Of a stretch of DNA of 64,000 nt, positions 45,165 through 54,791 are shown one piece after another. Numbering within the stretch: position 1 is the first letter of the stretch; every line of letters begins with the position of its first letter. The notes beneath the pieces were generated by a model. It made no database searches. It saw only the letters and a list, made by a program, of their open reading frames with translations, and was not told the origin of the DNA. The translations under genes were made by a program, and so were the position numbers. This stretch comes from Bacteroidota bacterium (GTDB lineage Bacteria; Bacteroidota; Bacteroidia; Bacteroidales; Paludibacteraceae), in NCBI GenBank assembly GCA_017860295.1, contig JAFNAS010000004.1, forward strand, positions 62,001 to 126,000, written 5' to 3'.

Positions 45165-47552
45165 TTATTCTTCGTCGTAATAGTCTTTTATATAATCCTT
45201 GGTAACAGTATTATTTCCATAATTACCATACCCGTAACGTTGATACCCGTAATTATATCCATAGCCACCCGCCTTAGCATCAACGTCATTCAACACCATA
45301 CCCACATGTTGTATTCTATCGGTTTTCAACTGACGAATTACTGTTTTGAAGAATTTCTTGTTAGTTTTTCTGCTTCGCACAATATAAAGTAAGCAATCGG
45401 CAAGCGGTGCAAGCGGATAAGCATCCGATACAATACCCACCGGACTGGTATCAATAATCACATAGTGATACCTCTGTTTCAGCTCATTGACCAACTCCTG
45501 CATTTTGGACGAACGAATCATCTCTCCAGGGTTCGGAGGTACAGTTCCGGCCAGCAGCATATCAAAATTAATGTCAGGCGTACTCTTGATAATAGCATCA
45601 TCCAAAGAGATTTGTCCCAACATACAGTTGGTGATTCCCTTTTCATTGTCAAGTGATAACCGTTTCGAAATAGATGGTTTACGTAAGTCCATATCCACCA
45701 AAATCGTCGGCTCTCCGGTCATGGCACACATGCTGGCATAGTTCAGGCAAAAATGGGTTTTACCGTCACCCGATTCAGTGGAAGTCACTATCACACAAGA
45801 GGCATCCATTTGTTTAGCGACAAATTTTACTCGGGTTCTTACCATTCTATAAGCTTCAGCAATGGCCGATTTAGGTCGTCTCAACACTGAAATAGAGACG
45901 TCGTTAACAGCATGTGGTAAACTACCGACGTAAGGGAATGGCGATATCTTTTCCACATCGCGCTTATCCATTACCTTGGTTTTCAAATATTCCTTTAGAA
46001 TGATAATCAGCAACGGAATAATCAAACCCAATACCAATGCCATCATCAGGCTCTTTTTTTTATCTCCGCCGTTGGTGACTGACACCATACGCGCTCGTTC
46101 CAAAATGGTATTGTCGGGCACATTGGATGCACGCTGAATTTGAGCTTCAGCACGCTTTTGAAGCAAATAGGTGTAATAGGTGTCGTTCATTTTGAACTGC
46201 CGTTCAAAATTGTTCATCTGACTTTCTATATCAGGTAACGTGGCAAGCTCTCCCGATGCTTTATGGGTTTGTGTATCGATATCTCTCTTCTCGATGGCAA
46301 AAGCGGCACGAACATTATGTAACGCTTCCGAAAGAGAATTTTTTATCTTTCCTAATTCATCCTGATACTTTGCATAGTAGGGATTCTGAGGCGTTGTTTG
46401 CTCTAATTTTCGTAGTGTTTCGTTATATTGGGTCAGCAATCCGGTAAGAACCGGATCGACAATACCTAAACTCGAGGGTGTGAGCAGTTCCTGATTATTG
46501 ACATTTTTTTTAATATAATCAGCCAGATAGTTCAGATACGATTCTTTCAGATTATACTGTAACCGTCTTTCGTCATAGGACGTAAGATGTCCCAGAATTG
46601 TTGATCCGTAAGCATTTATGTCAATAATTTGCTTGGCTCTCCTAAAGTGTTGCAACTGACTATCCGACATCTTCAACGAATCGGAAATTCCATTTAACTG
46701 TTTGTCTATAAATGAAATGGTACGGTTGGCTTCTTCGTTTTTACGATTGAGGTTATCCAACAAAAATTCATCGCACAAAGCATTCAGAAAATCAATATCT
46801 CGCGGATAAACTGTACCTTCCAATGAGACAGCCAATACCGTAGAATTCTGTGTTACAAAGCTTAAAGAAATACGCGGCGTAAAATAATCTATGAGATACG
46901 CATTGGATAAAAAAGCAAAATTGATTGCCTTGTGTGATTCAAAGCTATTTGTTTTATTGACTACTACCGAAAAATAGGGAGTATTCAATAGCATTCCGTA
47001 TCGCCCGGTATAACGAAGACCTCCCAATTGTTTATCTTTTTCGTGCGAAATTTCGTATGTAAGTCCGTCAATATCACGAAAATCAAATTCCAGACCATAC
47101 ACAGCATTATCGATATTATCGCCTTTGATTTCGATAGGAGCATATCCATACAGGTTACTTACCTTGAAATGGCCTGTCGTGTAATAGTCGACATTCGCAT
47201 TGATTTTATTAATTGCCCTTTCAACCAAATCATTAGAAGTAAACATAATCATTTGGTTATCATTGTTTTTATAAGCTGTATTGAGGTTCACTCCCTGCAT
47301 CACCATCTGTTGAGATCCCGATTGCGATCCGCCACCGAGAATCACACGCGCACTTACCTGATAAGTGGGCTTCCAAGTTTTATTCGCAATGAAGGCAATG
47401 CTAAGGCTAATAGCCAGAGCAATCACAAATAAATACCAATGATGCAGAATCTTAAACAACCATTCGAGAATATCAAAACCGGATTCGTCCTCCTCCACAT
47501 CACTGTACTGAGAGGGATAATTCTGATATTGCGTATTGTTATTGACTTCCAT
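45165..47552 (-). CDS. wzc: Wzc-like tyrosine autokinase and polysaccharide co-polymerase
   Basis: A 795-residue inner-membrane protein controlling polymer length and export. It has a first transmembrane helix (about 41-60: YLFVIALAISLSIAFIANK), a Wzz domain, a periplasmic coiled-coil, GNVR-type region, a second helix (LMMALVLGLIIPLLIIIL), and a cytoplasmic BY-kinase domain: Walker A TESGDGKTHF, A' ILVDMDLRKP, B VIIDTSPVG. The tail is a tyrosine cluster (GYGYNYGYQRYGYGNYGNN) and further Tyr to the end, the autophosphorylation sites. It follows two Wza-like genes, as in standard export loci. Confidence 0.95.
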   Translation of the reverse strand: MEVNNNTQYQNYPSQYSDVEEDESGFDILEWLFKILHHWYLFVIALAISLSIAFIANKTWKPTYQVSARVILGGGSQSGSQQMVMQGVNLNTAYKNNDNQMIMFTSNDLVERAINKINANVDYYTTGHFKVSNLYGYAPIEIKGDNIDNAVYGLEFDFRDIDGLTYEISHEKDKQLGGLRYTGRYGMLLNTPYFSVVVNKTNSFESHKAINFAFLSNAYLIDYFTPRISLSFVTQNSTVLAVSLEGTVYPRDIDFLNALCDEFLLDNLNRKNEEANRTISFIDKQLNGISDSLKMSDSQLQHFRRAKQIIDINAYGSTILGHLTSYDERRLQYNLKESYLNYLADYIKKNVNNQELLTPSSLGIVDPVLTGLLTQYNETLRKLEQTTPQNPYYAKYQDELGKIKNSLSEALHNVRAAFAIEKRDIDTQTHKASGELATLPDIESQMNNFERQFKMNDTYYTYLLQKRAEAQIQRASNVPDNTILERARMVSVTNGGDKKKSLMMALVLGLIIPLLIIILKEYLKTKVMDKRDVEKISPFPYVGSLPHAVNDVSISVLRRPKSAIAEAYRMVRTRVKFVAKQMDASCVIVTSTESGDGKTHFCLNYASMCAMTGEPTILVDMDLRKPSISKRLSLDNEKGITNCMLGQISLDDAIIKSTPDINFDMLLAGTVPPNPGEMIRSSKMQELVNELKQRYHYVIIDTSPVGIVSDAYPLAPLADCLLYIVRSRKTNKKFFKTVIRQLKTDRIQHVGMVLNDVDAKAGGYGYNYGYQRYGYGNYGNNTVTKDYIKDYYDEE

Positions 47553-47564
47553 AAATGAGAAAAT

Positions 47565-48311
47565 TTATTTGATGGTATTCATTACTAAAACTAAGAAAGT
47601 AACGGAAGTGGTAATCAGTGCCATCAGAGAACCGAACGATTCTATACGAAAGAAACTACTCGGAGCGGTACTGACATAGATAATGTCGTTGGGATAAACG
47701 TAATAATATTCGGAATCAAGCAAAGATTTTGATCGTATGTCAAATTGTTTTACTACAGGCCCTTTTACCGTTGTCCGAATAATTTTAATTTTGCCTCTGT
47801 CTCCATTGGTACGAATATCTCCTGCCAAAGCCAGTGCCTGAAAAATGGTCAACTTATCTTTGTATATTGGGAATTGCCCTTTGCCGGCTTCTCCGATCAC
47901 ATAAAAAACATCATTGTTCAATGCAATTACTACCGAAGCATTTTTGTCGAGTTCCTTAATTTTAGCTGCTATAACCTGATTGGCCGCTTGCAACGTCAAT
48001 CCGCCTATTTTGAGGTGTGAAATAAACGGCAAATCGACCGTACTGTCAGCATAAATTTTATAGGATGTATTCCCGTTCGACTGACCAGAAGATGCAAACA
48101 AACGTGTTACATCTTCGTTTATCGACAGTACGCGAATCGCAATTTGATCGTTTGGTTTTAGCACATACCATTGATACGCTTTTTTGTCATACTGCGGAAG
48201 GTCTTTGCGAGTCTGAAGATATTGCGTGGTACGATTCGTTACACACGAAGCAAGGCTAAATAAAAGCAAAGCGGCAAAAGACCAGAGGACTATTTGTTTC
48301 ATTTTTCGCAT
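47565..48311 (-). CDS. Wza-like polysaccharide export lipoprotein (copy 1)
   Basis: A 248-residue outer-membrane export protein. Lipoprotein signal with lipobox LASC; then the export domain (YQWYVLKPNDQIAIRVLSIN) and SLBB-like domain (KKDLTIFQALALAGDI-like near KDKLTIFQALALAGD, RGKIKIIRTT). The C-terminal hydrophobic helix (SLMALITTSVTFLVLVMNTI) is typical of Bacteroidetes Wza, which may span a membrane there. ATG at 48311, or the one three codons on at 48302. Lies directly after copy 2 with a two-base gap. Confidence 0.92.
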   Translation of the reverse strand: MRKMKQIVLWSFAALLLFSLASCVTNRTTQYLQTRKDLPQYDKKAYQWYVLKPNDQIAIRVLSINEDVTRLFASSGQSNGNTSYKIYADSTVDLPFISHLKIGGLTLQAANQVIAAKIKELDKNASVVIALNNDVFYVIGEAGKGQFPIYKDKLTIFQALALAGDIRTNGDRGKIKIIRTTVKGPVVKQFDIRSKSLLDSEYYYVYPNDIIYVSTAPSSFFRIESFGSLMALITTSVTFLVLVMNTIK

Positions 48312-48313
48312 GC

Positions 48314-49117
48314 TTAAAAATGTTTAGAGATGCTAATGCCAAGCAAAAAGAGCGAAATTGTTGTAGAGACTGTTCCCAATAAAGTCGACCACGATGTTAC
48401 ACCAAAAAAGTGAGACGGTACTTTTTGTACATAAATTACATCGTTCGGTTCAATGTAGTAAAACTCCGTATGCATTATGTCTTGGCTTCTTACATCAAAT
48501 GTCTTCACAACAGTCCCAGCTTCACTCTGGCGAAGAATTTTGATTTGCTTACGATTGGCGAAAGATCCCAAATCACCCGATATAGCTAAAGCCTCAAAAA
48601 TATTCAATTTATCTTTCACGAGTGGATATCGGCCATTTCCTCCCTCGCCTATCACGCTGAAATAAGCATTGGCAAGCGTGACACGCATGTAACAATTACC
48701 CAACTGTTTTTTCGTTCGGTCTTCCAACATATCTTTTATCTCTCTCAGAGTTCTTCCGGCAGCTTCTATTTTACCAACAAAAGGAAAGACCAATAATCCG
48801 TTTTCGTCAATCTTGTAGGTAAATAAATCACCAGATGCACCTCCGCCAGAAGAGCCATCATTACTCTCACTATTACCTTGAAACAATTTATTAGTCTCTT
48901 CATTGAGAGAATAGACCATAATGCTAAGTCGATCACCTACTTGAAGTTTGTAATCCTGAAAACGTACCGAATCTTTATACCGGATTACATCCTGATTAGG
49001 CTTTTGCAAATAATTAATGTCTTTGTAGGTAATACACGACACCAACAGCCAACTGCCCGACAACAAAGCAATCAACGTATACAAAAATCTTTTTACTATA
49101 GGGTTGAATAAAAACAT
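48314..49117 (-). CDS. Wza-like polysaccharide export lipoprotein (copy 2)
   Basis: A 267-residue paralogue of the next gene with the same order: signal and lipobox LLVSC, YKLQVGDRLSIMVYSLNEE, VIGEGGNGRYPLVKDKLNIF and EALAISGDLGSFANRKQIK, and C-terminal hydrophobic helix. It has a Gly/Ser-rich insertion (SNDGSSGGGASGD) that copy 1 lacks. It is the first gene of the operon Wza2-Wza1-Wzc-TviB-Ugd. The two copies probably arose by tandem duplication; whether both form pores or form a mixed ring is unknown. Confidence 0.92.
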   Translation of the reverse strand: MFLFNPIVKRFLYTLIALLSGSWLLVSCITYKDINYLQKPNQDVIRYKDSVRFQDYKLQVGDRLSIMVYSLNEETNKLFQGNSESNDGSSGGGASGDLFTYKIDENGLLVFPFVGKIEAAGRTLREIKDMLEDRTKKQLGNCYMRVTLANAYFSVIGEGGNGRYPLVKDKLNIFEALAISGDLGSFANRKQIKILRQSEAGTVVKTFDVRSQDIMHTEFYYIEPNDVIYVQKVPSHFFGVTSWSTLLGTVSTTISLFLLGISISKHF

Positions 49118-49159
49118 TCAGTATTTTGAAAAATAATAACAAACCGCAGTATTCATGGG

Positions 49160-49167
49160 CAAATTTA
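49160..49167 (-). promoter_or_regulatory. putative -7 element of the exopolysaccharide operon
   Basis: TAAATTTG on the minus strand, 43 bases before the first Wza-like gene; the -33 region is only T-rich. Confidence 0.45.
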
Positions 49168-49232
49168 ATAAATAAAACGTAAAAAGGCTACGATAAATGC
49201 CTATGGAAACAACTTTATATCAAAAAGAGTTA

Positions 49233-49895
49233 TTACCAGTTGATTGGTTCCAAACCATTTTCCGAAAGATAAGCATTTGCTTTACTAAAATGGCCATTGC
49301 CAAAAAAACCGCGATAGGCCGAAAGCGGTGAGGGGTGTGGAGATTGAAGTACCAGATGACGCTGGCGGTCAATAAATTCACATTTACGCTGGGCATACGA
49401 TCCCCAAAGCATAAATACAAGATGTTCTTTTTCATCATTCAAAACACGGATTGCCGCATCGGTAAATTGCTCCCATCCTTTGTTTTGGTGCGAACCGGCC
49501 TGATGTGCTTTCACTGTCAGCGTTGCATTGAGTAACAACACGCCTTGCTGAGCCCAGCGCTCAAGGTTTCCGCTTGCAGGAGCTACAGCATGTAAATCGT
49601 CACTTATTTCCTTGAAAATATTAACCAAAGAGGGCGGAAACTCAATACCATCGGGGACAGAGAAACACAATCCATGAGCCTGTCCCGGACCATGATACGG
49701 ATCCTGCCCGATAATTACCACTTTCACTTTCTCAAACGGGCATAGATCAAACGCATTGAAAATAAGTTTGGCCGGAGGATAAATAGGCCCCTTGCTGTAT
49801 TCTTCTTTTACAAAATGGGTCAATGTTTCAAAATACTGCTTCGCAAATTCTGGCGCTAGTTTATGTTTCCAACCTTCTTCAATACGAACATCCAT
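49233..49895 (-). CDS. ung: uracil-DNA glycosylase
   Basis: A 220-residue family 1 enzyme that removes uracil from DNA. Catalytic GQDPYHGPGQAHGLCFSV (Asp and water-activating loop), the uracil-binding FPPSLVNIFKEI and LNATLTVKAHQAGSH (Asn), and the leucine/His loop HPSPLSAYRGF. Length normal. Own promoter; unlinked in function to neighbours. Confidence 0.96.
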   Translation of the reverse strand: MDVRIEEGWKHKLAPEFAKQYFETLTHFVKEEYSKGPIYPPAKLIFNAFDLCPFEKVKVVIIGQDPYHGPGQAHGLCFSVPDGIEFPPSLVNIFKEISDDLHAVAPASGNLERWAQQGVLLLNATLTVKAHQAGSHQNKGWEQFTDAAIRVLNDEKEHLVFMLWGSYAQRKCEFIDRQRHLVLQSPHPSPLSAYRGFFGNGHFSKANAYLSENGLEPINW

Positions 49896-49943
49896 TGTCT
49901 TTGAATTTTATTAGCGATATGGGAATCCGACAAGTCGTAAATG

Positions 49944-49974
49944 CAAAGTTCGTAAAGTTTTTGAGAACTACAAA
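49944..49974 (-). promoter_or_regulatory. ung promoter, Bacteroidetes sigma type
   Basis: Minus strand: TTTG (49974-49971), 19-base spacer, GAACTTTG (49951-49944); the first two bases of the -7 box deviate from TA. Confidence 0.5.
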
Positions 49975-49990
49975 CACAGCCTATAAAAAC

Positions 49991-50033
49991 AAAGAAAAAC
50001 GGTGTAAAGTACTGCATAATAGACTTCACACCG
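49991..50033 (-). terminator. terminator after carB
   Basis: On the minus strand CGGTGTGAAGT pairs with ACTTTACACCG (50000-50033, one mismatch), followed by TTTTTCTTTG. Confidence 0.8.
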
Positions 50034-50057
50034 CTTTTACTATGTTAATTTAAATCT

Positions 50058-53000
50058 TTATTTATACTCCGCCCAATTCCGAATGTCAATGTCATCGACC
50101 GTAATTTTACAGAATGCTTTGATAAAGGCGCTTGCTAAACGGGGATTGGTAATCAATGGAATATTGAAATCGATAGCCCCCCGGCGAATTTTGTACCCGT
50201 TCGATAATTCTCTTTTCGTCAAATTCTTCGGGATATTGATAACCAGATCGAATTCCTTGTTAGAAATCATCTTCATCACGTTATGTTCTCCGTCTTCGTC
50301 GGGCCAATTAACGTCAATTGCATTCACCCCATTTTGTTGCAGGAATTGTTGCGTTCCGTGTGTTGCATAAATGGTGAATCCGTTCTTAGCCAGTAAAAGA
50401 CACGCATCTAGCATAGCCACTTTCGACTTCGATTCACCCGAAGAGACCATAATGCTCTTTTCCGGAATACGATAGCCCACAGACAACATCGCCGTAAGTA
50501 AAGCGTCGTCGAACTGGTGACCGATACAGCCGACTTCGCCGGTCGATGCCATGTCGACACCCAAAACAGGGTCGGCTTTCTGTAAACGGGTAAACGAGAA
50601 CTGCGAAGCCTTGATTCCTACATAATCGAGATCGAAAGCCGACTTCTCTGGTTTCTCCGGATTCAAGCCGAGCATTACTTGTGTAGCAAGCTCTATAAAA
50701 TTAATTTTTAGAACTTTAGACACAAACGGAAAGCTTCTCGATGCGCGAAGGTTACATTCGATTACCTTAATGTCATTATCTTTAGCCAGGAACTGAATGT
50801 TGAACGGTCCCGAAATATCGAGTGATTTGGCAATCTGCCGGGCAATCTGTTTGATGCGGCGTACGGTCTCCACATAAATTTTTTGCGGAGGGAACTGAAT
50901 GGTTGCATCTCCGGAGTGAACACCGGCAAACTCCACATGTTCCGAAATAGCATAAATCACAATATCGCCCTTATTGGCCACTGCATCAATTTCGATCTCT
51001 TTGGCGTTTTCTATAAATTCGGAAACCACCACCGGATGCTCTTGCGAAACTTCGGTTGCCAGTTCAAGGAACTCTTCCAGCTCTTCCTGATTTGAGCATA
51101 CATTCATGGCTGCCCCCGAAAGCACATACGAAGGACGAACCAAAACAGGAAATCCAACATTTTGTACAAATTCCGAAATATCGCTCAACGATCGCAACTC
51201 CTGCCAACGCGGTTGGTCGATCTTCAGATCATCCAACATACTGGAGAACTTGTGACGGTCTTCTGCATTATCGATCGACGCAGCCCCTGTTCCAAGAATA
51301 TTAACCCCGGCATCCGACATACGAACTGCCAAATTGTTCGGAATCTGTCCCCCCACCGAAACGATGGTTCCCATCGGATTTTCGAGTTCAAGGATATCCA
51401 TCACCCGTTCGTAGGTCAACTCGTCGAAATACAAGCGATCGCACATATCGTAGTCGGTCGATACCGTCTCAGGATTGTAGTTTATCATTACCGAGCGAAA
51501 GCCCTGTTTGCGAATGGTATTCAGCGCATTGACACTACACCAGTCGAATTCCACCGAACTACCGATGCGGTAAGCACCCGAACCCAATACCACCACCGAA
51601 CGATGGTCGCCCAGGTATTTCACATCGTTGGCCGAACCGTTATAGGTAATATAGAGGTAGTTGGTCTGTGCCGGATATTCGGCAGCCAGCGTATCGATCT
51701 GTTTTACCACCGGCACAATGCCACGGCGTTTACGTTCGGCACGCACTTCATCGCCGATATGTGATTTATTTTCGTGAATATCGAACATCAGGCGGGCAAT
51801 CTGGAAATCGGAAAAGCCCATCTTTTTAGCGCTCAGCAACAGGTCATCCGACAGGTCGTTGAACGACTCGGTTAATTTCAGTTCTTTGGCCACGTCGACA
51901 ATGTTTTGCAACTTTTGCAAAAACCATTTGTCTATTTTGGTCAGATCATGAATCTGATCGATAGTATATCCGCTTTGCAACGCCTGCGAGAGGTAGAAAA
52001 TACGACGGTCGGTCGGTTCGGAAAGCACTTTATTCATGTTATCTATGGGCAACGTTTTGTTTGCCACAAAACCGTGCATTCCTTGCTGAATCATGCGCAA
52101 CCCCTTCTGCAGTGCCTCTTCAAAGGTGCGGCCGATAGCCATTACCTCGCCCACGCTCTTCATGCTACTGCCGATTTCACGCGACACGCCATGAAATTTA
52201 GCCAAGTCCCAACGCGGAATTTTACAAACCACGTAGTCCAATGCCGGCTCAAAGAAAGCCGTAGTAGTTTTGGTTACCGAGTTCTTCAAATCGAACAATC
52301 CGTAGCCCAATGCCAGTTTTGCAGCTACAAAAGCGAGCGGATAACCGGTTGCTTTCGATGCCAATGCCGACGAACGGCTCAAACGGGCGTTTACCTCGAT
52401 CACGCGGTAGTCTTCCGAATCGGGATCGAAGGCATACTGCACGTTACATTCGCCCACAATGCCGATATGACGCACAATGCGGATCGCGATTTCACGCAGT
52501 TTGTGATATTCACTGTTGGTCAGCGTTTGCGACGGAGCCACCACGATACTTTCACCGGTATGAATACCCAGCGGATCGAAATTTTCCATGTTACATACCG
52601 TAATACAGTTATCGTAACGGTCTCGAACCACTTCGTATTCAATCTCTTTCCAGCCTTTCAACGATTTCTCAACCAAAAGCTGCGGCGAGTAGTTGAACGC
52701 TTTTTCGGCCAAGACTTCAAGTTCCTTTTCGTTGTTACAGAAACCGCTACCCAAACCACCCAAAGCGTAAGCCGCACGGACAATAATTGGATATCCGAGT
52801 TGAGCGGCTGATGTTTTTGCATCTTTCAGATTCTCTACCGCAAAACTTTTAATCGTTTTCACGTCGATCTGGTCGAGCTTCTTGACAAACAGCTCACGGT
52901 CTTCGGTATCGATAATGGCCTGTACCGGTGTTCCCAGTACGCGCAAGTTATATTTTTCGAGGATGCCCGACTGAAACAGCTTCACACCACAGTTCAATGC

Positions 53001-53312
53001 AGTCTGACCGCCGAACGCGAGTAAAAGTCCGTCGGGATTCTCTTTTTTGATTACCTTTTCAACAAAGAACGGCGTTATCGGAAGAAAATAGATCTTATCG
53101 GCTACACCTTCCGAAGTCTGCACAGTGGCAATATTCGGGTTGATGAGCACCGTTTCAATTCCCTCCTCTTTCAACGCCTTCAATGCCTGAGAACCGGAGT
53201 AATCGAACTCACCGGCCTCTCCGATCTTCAAAGCGCCCGATCCGAGAATTAAAACCTTTTTAATTGACAATCGTGAATTGTCGGTCGACAACAAGTCTTC
53301 TTTTATATTCAT
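50058..53312 (-). CDS. carB: carbamoyl phosphate synthase large subunit
   Basis: A 1084-residue enzyme with two ATP-grasp halves that makes carbamoyl phosphate for pyrimidine and arginine synthesis from ammonia passed by CarA. First half: KVLILGSGALKIGEAGEFDYS, ALGGLGSGF, NARLSRSSALASKATGYPLA. Second half: VVVLGSGAYRIGSSVEFDW, VRPSYVLSGAAMNV, ECNLRASRSFPFVSK; a C-terminal allosteric MGS-like domain (IMVSSGESKSKVAMLDACLLL). The first loop reads SGALKIGEAGEFDYSG, the variant form with SG-A-KIG rather than GAGPIIIGQ of E. coli. The ATG at 53312 is used; a GTG start lies at 53363. It follows carA by 57 bases. Confidence 0.96.
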   Translation of the reverse strand: MNIKEDLLSTDNSRLSIKKVLILGSGALKIGEAGEFDYSGSQALKALKEEGIETVLINPNIATVQTSEGVADKIYFLPITPFFVEKVIKKENPDGLLLAFGGQTALNCGVKLFQSGILEKYNLRVLGTPVQAIIDTEDRELFVKKLDQIDVKTIKSFAVENLKDAKTSAAQLGYPIIVRAAYALGGLGSGFCNNEKELEVLAEKAFNYSPQLLVEKSLKGWKEIEYEVVRDRYDNCITVCNMENFDPLGIHTGESIVVAPSQTLTNSEYHKLREIAIRIVRHIGIVGECNVQYAFDPDSEDYRVIEVNARLSRSSALASKATGYPLAFVAAKLALGYGLFDLKNSVTKTTTAFFEPALDYVVCKIPRWDLAKFHGVSREIGSSMKSVGEVMAIGRTFEEALQKGLRMIQQGMHGFVANKTLPIDNMNKVLSEPTDRRIFYLSQALQSGYTIDQIHDLTKIDKWFLQKLQNIVDVAKELKLTESFNDLSDDLLLSAKKMGFSDFQIARLMFDIHENKSHIGDEVRAERKRRGIVPVVKQIDTLAAEYPAQTNYLYITYNGSANDVKYLGDHRSVVVLGSGAYRIGSSVEFDWCSVNALNTIRKQGFRSVMINYNPETVSTDYDMCDRLYFDELTYERVMDILELENPMGTIVSVGGQIPNNLAVRMSDAGVNILGTGAASIDNAEDRHKFSSMLDDLKIDQPRWQELRSLSDISEFVQNVGFPVLVRPSYVLSGAAMNVCSNQEELEEFLELATEVSQEHPVVVSEFIENAKEIEIDAVANKGDIVIYAISEHVEFAGVHSGDATIQFPPQKIYVETVRRIKQIARQIAKSLDISGPFNIQFLAKDNDIKVIECNLRASRSFPFVSKVLKINFIELATQVMLGLNPEKPEKSAFDLDYVGIKASQFSFTRLQKADPVLGVDMASTGEVGCIGHQFDDALLTAMLSVGYRIPEKSIMVSSGESKSKVAMLDACLLLAKNGFTIYATHGTQQFLQQNGVNAIDVNWPDEDGEHNVMKMISNKEFDLVINIPKNLTKRELSNGYKIRRGAIDFNIPLITNPRLASAFIKAFCKITVDDIDIRNWAEYK

Positions 53313-53369
53313 GCTGCTATATTCGTTTTGACTTTTGCTAAGAAATACACATTTACTTTCCACAGAAGA

Positions 53370-54452
53370 TTAATTGCGCTTAGCAATTAAATTCAGGAAC
53401 TCATCAAACAGAAACTCCGTGTCGGTTGGTCCGCTCGAAGCTTCTGGGTGAAACTGTGCCGAAAAATAGGGTTTCGTTTTATGGCGAATACCTTCGTTGG
53501 TACCATCGTTCAGGTTGATAAACAACGGTTCCCAATCACTCCCCAGCGTATTGTTATCTACGGCATAACCGTGGTTTTGCGAGGTAACAAAGCATCGGTT
53601 GGTGCCAACCATGCGCACCGGTTGGTTGTGGCTGCGGTGTCCGTATTTCAGTTTGTAGGTGCTGGCACCACCTGCAATCGAAAGCAGTTGGTTACCCATA
53701 CAAATACCGAAGATCGGTTTTCCGGTTGTCATCGCCTTGCGGATGTTTTCGACAGTCACCGTGCAGTAAGCAGGGTTACCCGGTCCGTTCGAGATAAACA
53801 GTCCGTCATATTCCAACGTATTGAAATCATAGTCCCATGGAACACGAATCAAAGTAACGTCGCGTTTCAGGAAGCAACGAAGAATATTGTGTTTCACACC
53901 GCAATCGACCAGCACAATTTTTTTCTTGCCATTGCCGTAGGTAATTACCTCTTTACAACTTACTTTTGCAACATGATTTTCGCTGTCAGTGTCAACAAAT
54001 TCCACATCTTCTTTGTCCGGAAACAGCAGTTTGCCCTTCATCGCACCGTATTCACGAATGATTTTGGTCAGTTCGCGCGTGTCGATGCCGTAGATTGCCG
54101 GAATTTTGTTCTCCTTCAGCCAGTCGCTGAGACTCTTTTGGGCGTTCCAATGACTATATTGAAACGAATAATCGGAAATAATCAAGCCACTGACATGAAT
54201 TATTTCCGATTCGTAAAAGGTTGATAAGCCGTTTTCGATAATGCTCTGCGGGACTCCGTAATTACCAACGAGCGGATAAGTGACAGTTAAAATCTGTCCC
54301 GAATATGAAGGATCGGTCAAACTTTCGGGATAACCGACCATTGCCGTACTGAAAACGACTTCGCCGGCCCGTGGCTCCTCATACCCGAAAGACTTACCGT
54401 AAAAAATGGTGCCGTTTTCGAGCACCAGTTGCATCGGTTTGTTATGTTCCAT
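53370..54452 (-). CDS. carA: carbamoyl phosphate synthase small subunit
   Basis: A 360-residue class I glutamine amidotransferase supplying ammonia to CarB. N-terminal domain has LENGTIFYGKSFGYEEP, GEVVFSTAMVGYPESLTDPS, IDTRELTKIIREYGAM; the amidotransferase part has FISNGPGNP, GICMGNQLLSIA with catalytic Cys, and FHPEASSGP with His and Glu. The frame opens 35 codons upstream, but those residues are hydrophobic and unlike CarA, and a promoter occupies that region, so the ATG at 54452 is preferred (a second ATG lies six codons later). Confidence 0.95.
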   Translation of the reverse strand: MEHNKPMQLVLENGTIFYGKSFGYEEPRAGEVVFSTAMVGYPESLTDPSYSGQILTVTYPLVGNYGVPQSIIENGLSTFYESEIIHVSGLIISDYSFQYSHWNAQKSLSDWLKENKIPAIYGIDTRELTKIIREYGAMKGKLLFPDKEDVEFVDTDSENHVAKVSCKEVITYGNGKKKIVLVDCGVKHNILRCFLKRDVTLIRVPWDYDFNTLEYDGLFISNGPGNPAYCTVTVENIRKAMTTGKPIFGICMGNQLLSIAGGASTYKLKYGHRSHNQPVRMVGTNRCFVTSQNHGYAVDNNTLGSDWEPLFINLNDGTNEGIRHKTKPYFSAQFHPEASSGPTDTEFLFDEFLNLIAKRN

Positions 54453-54497
54453 TATTAATGCGTAGAGATAGAATAAATTTGGTATCTTTTCGACCTG

Positions 54498-54528
54498 CAA
54501 AGGTACTAAAAATCCACCTAAAGCTAAA
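54498..54528 (-). promoter_or_regulatory. carAB promoter, Bacteroidetes sigma type
   Basis: Minus strand: TTTA (54528-54525), 19-base spacer, TACCTTTG (54505-54498). The leader to the carA ATG is about 40 bases. Confidence 0.65.
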
Positions 54529-54616
54529 GAAAAACCAACAATAAAAATAAAAAACAAGATTTTTGATGTTTTGCTATGTCAATTTGATATTTTCGATACA
54601 AAATTGCAATGTAGAC

Positions 54617-54647
54617 TTTGCAACCCGAAAGATTAATTGTACTTTTG
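54617..54647 (+). promoter_or_regulatory. pta operon promoter, Bacteroidetes sigma type
   Basis: Plus strand: TTTG (54617-54620), 19-base spacer, TACTTTTG (54640-54647), a full match. The predicted leader to the pta ATG is about 138 bases. Confidence 0.8.
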
Positions 54648-54791
54648 CAAACATAAATTTTGAAGTATTTATTTAGATAAATACCTAACAGTAAAAATCA
54701 TAGTCATGAAATCCTCACTTGCAATAATTCGTTACGAAAAATGAGTATGAATGAGGATTCCATACGTTTTTAAACAAAAAATCAATAGCGT

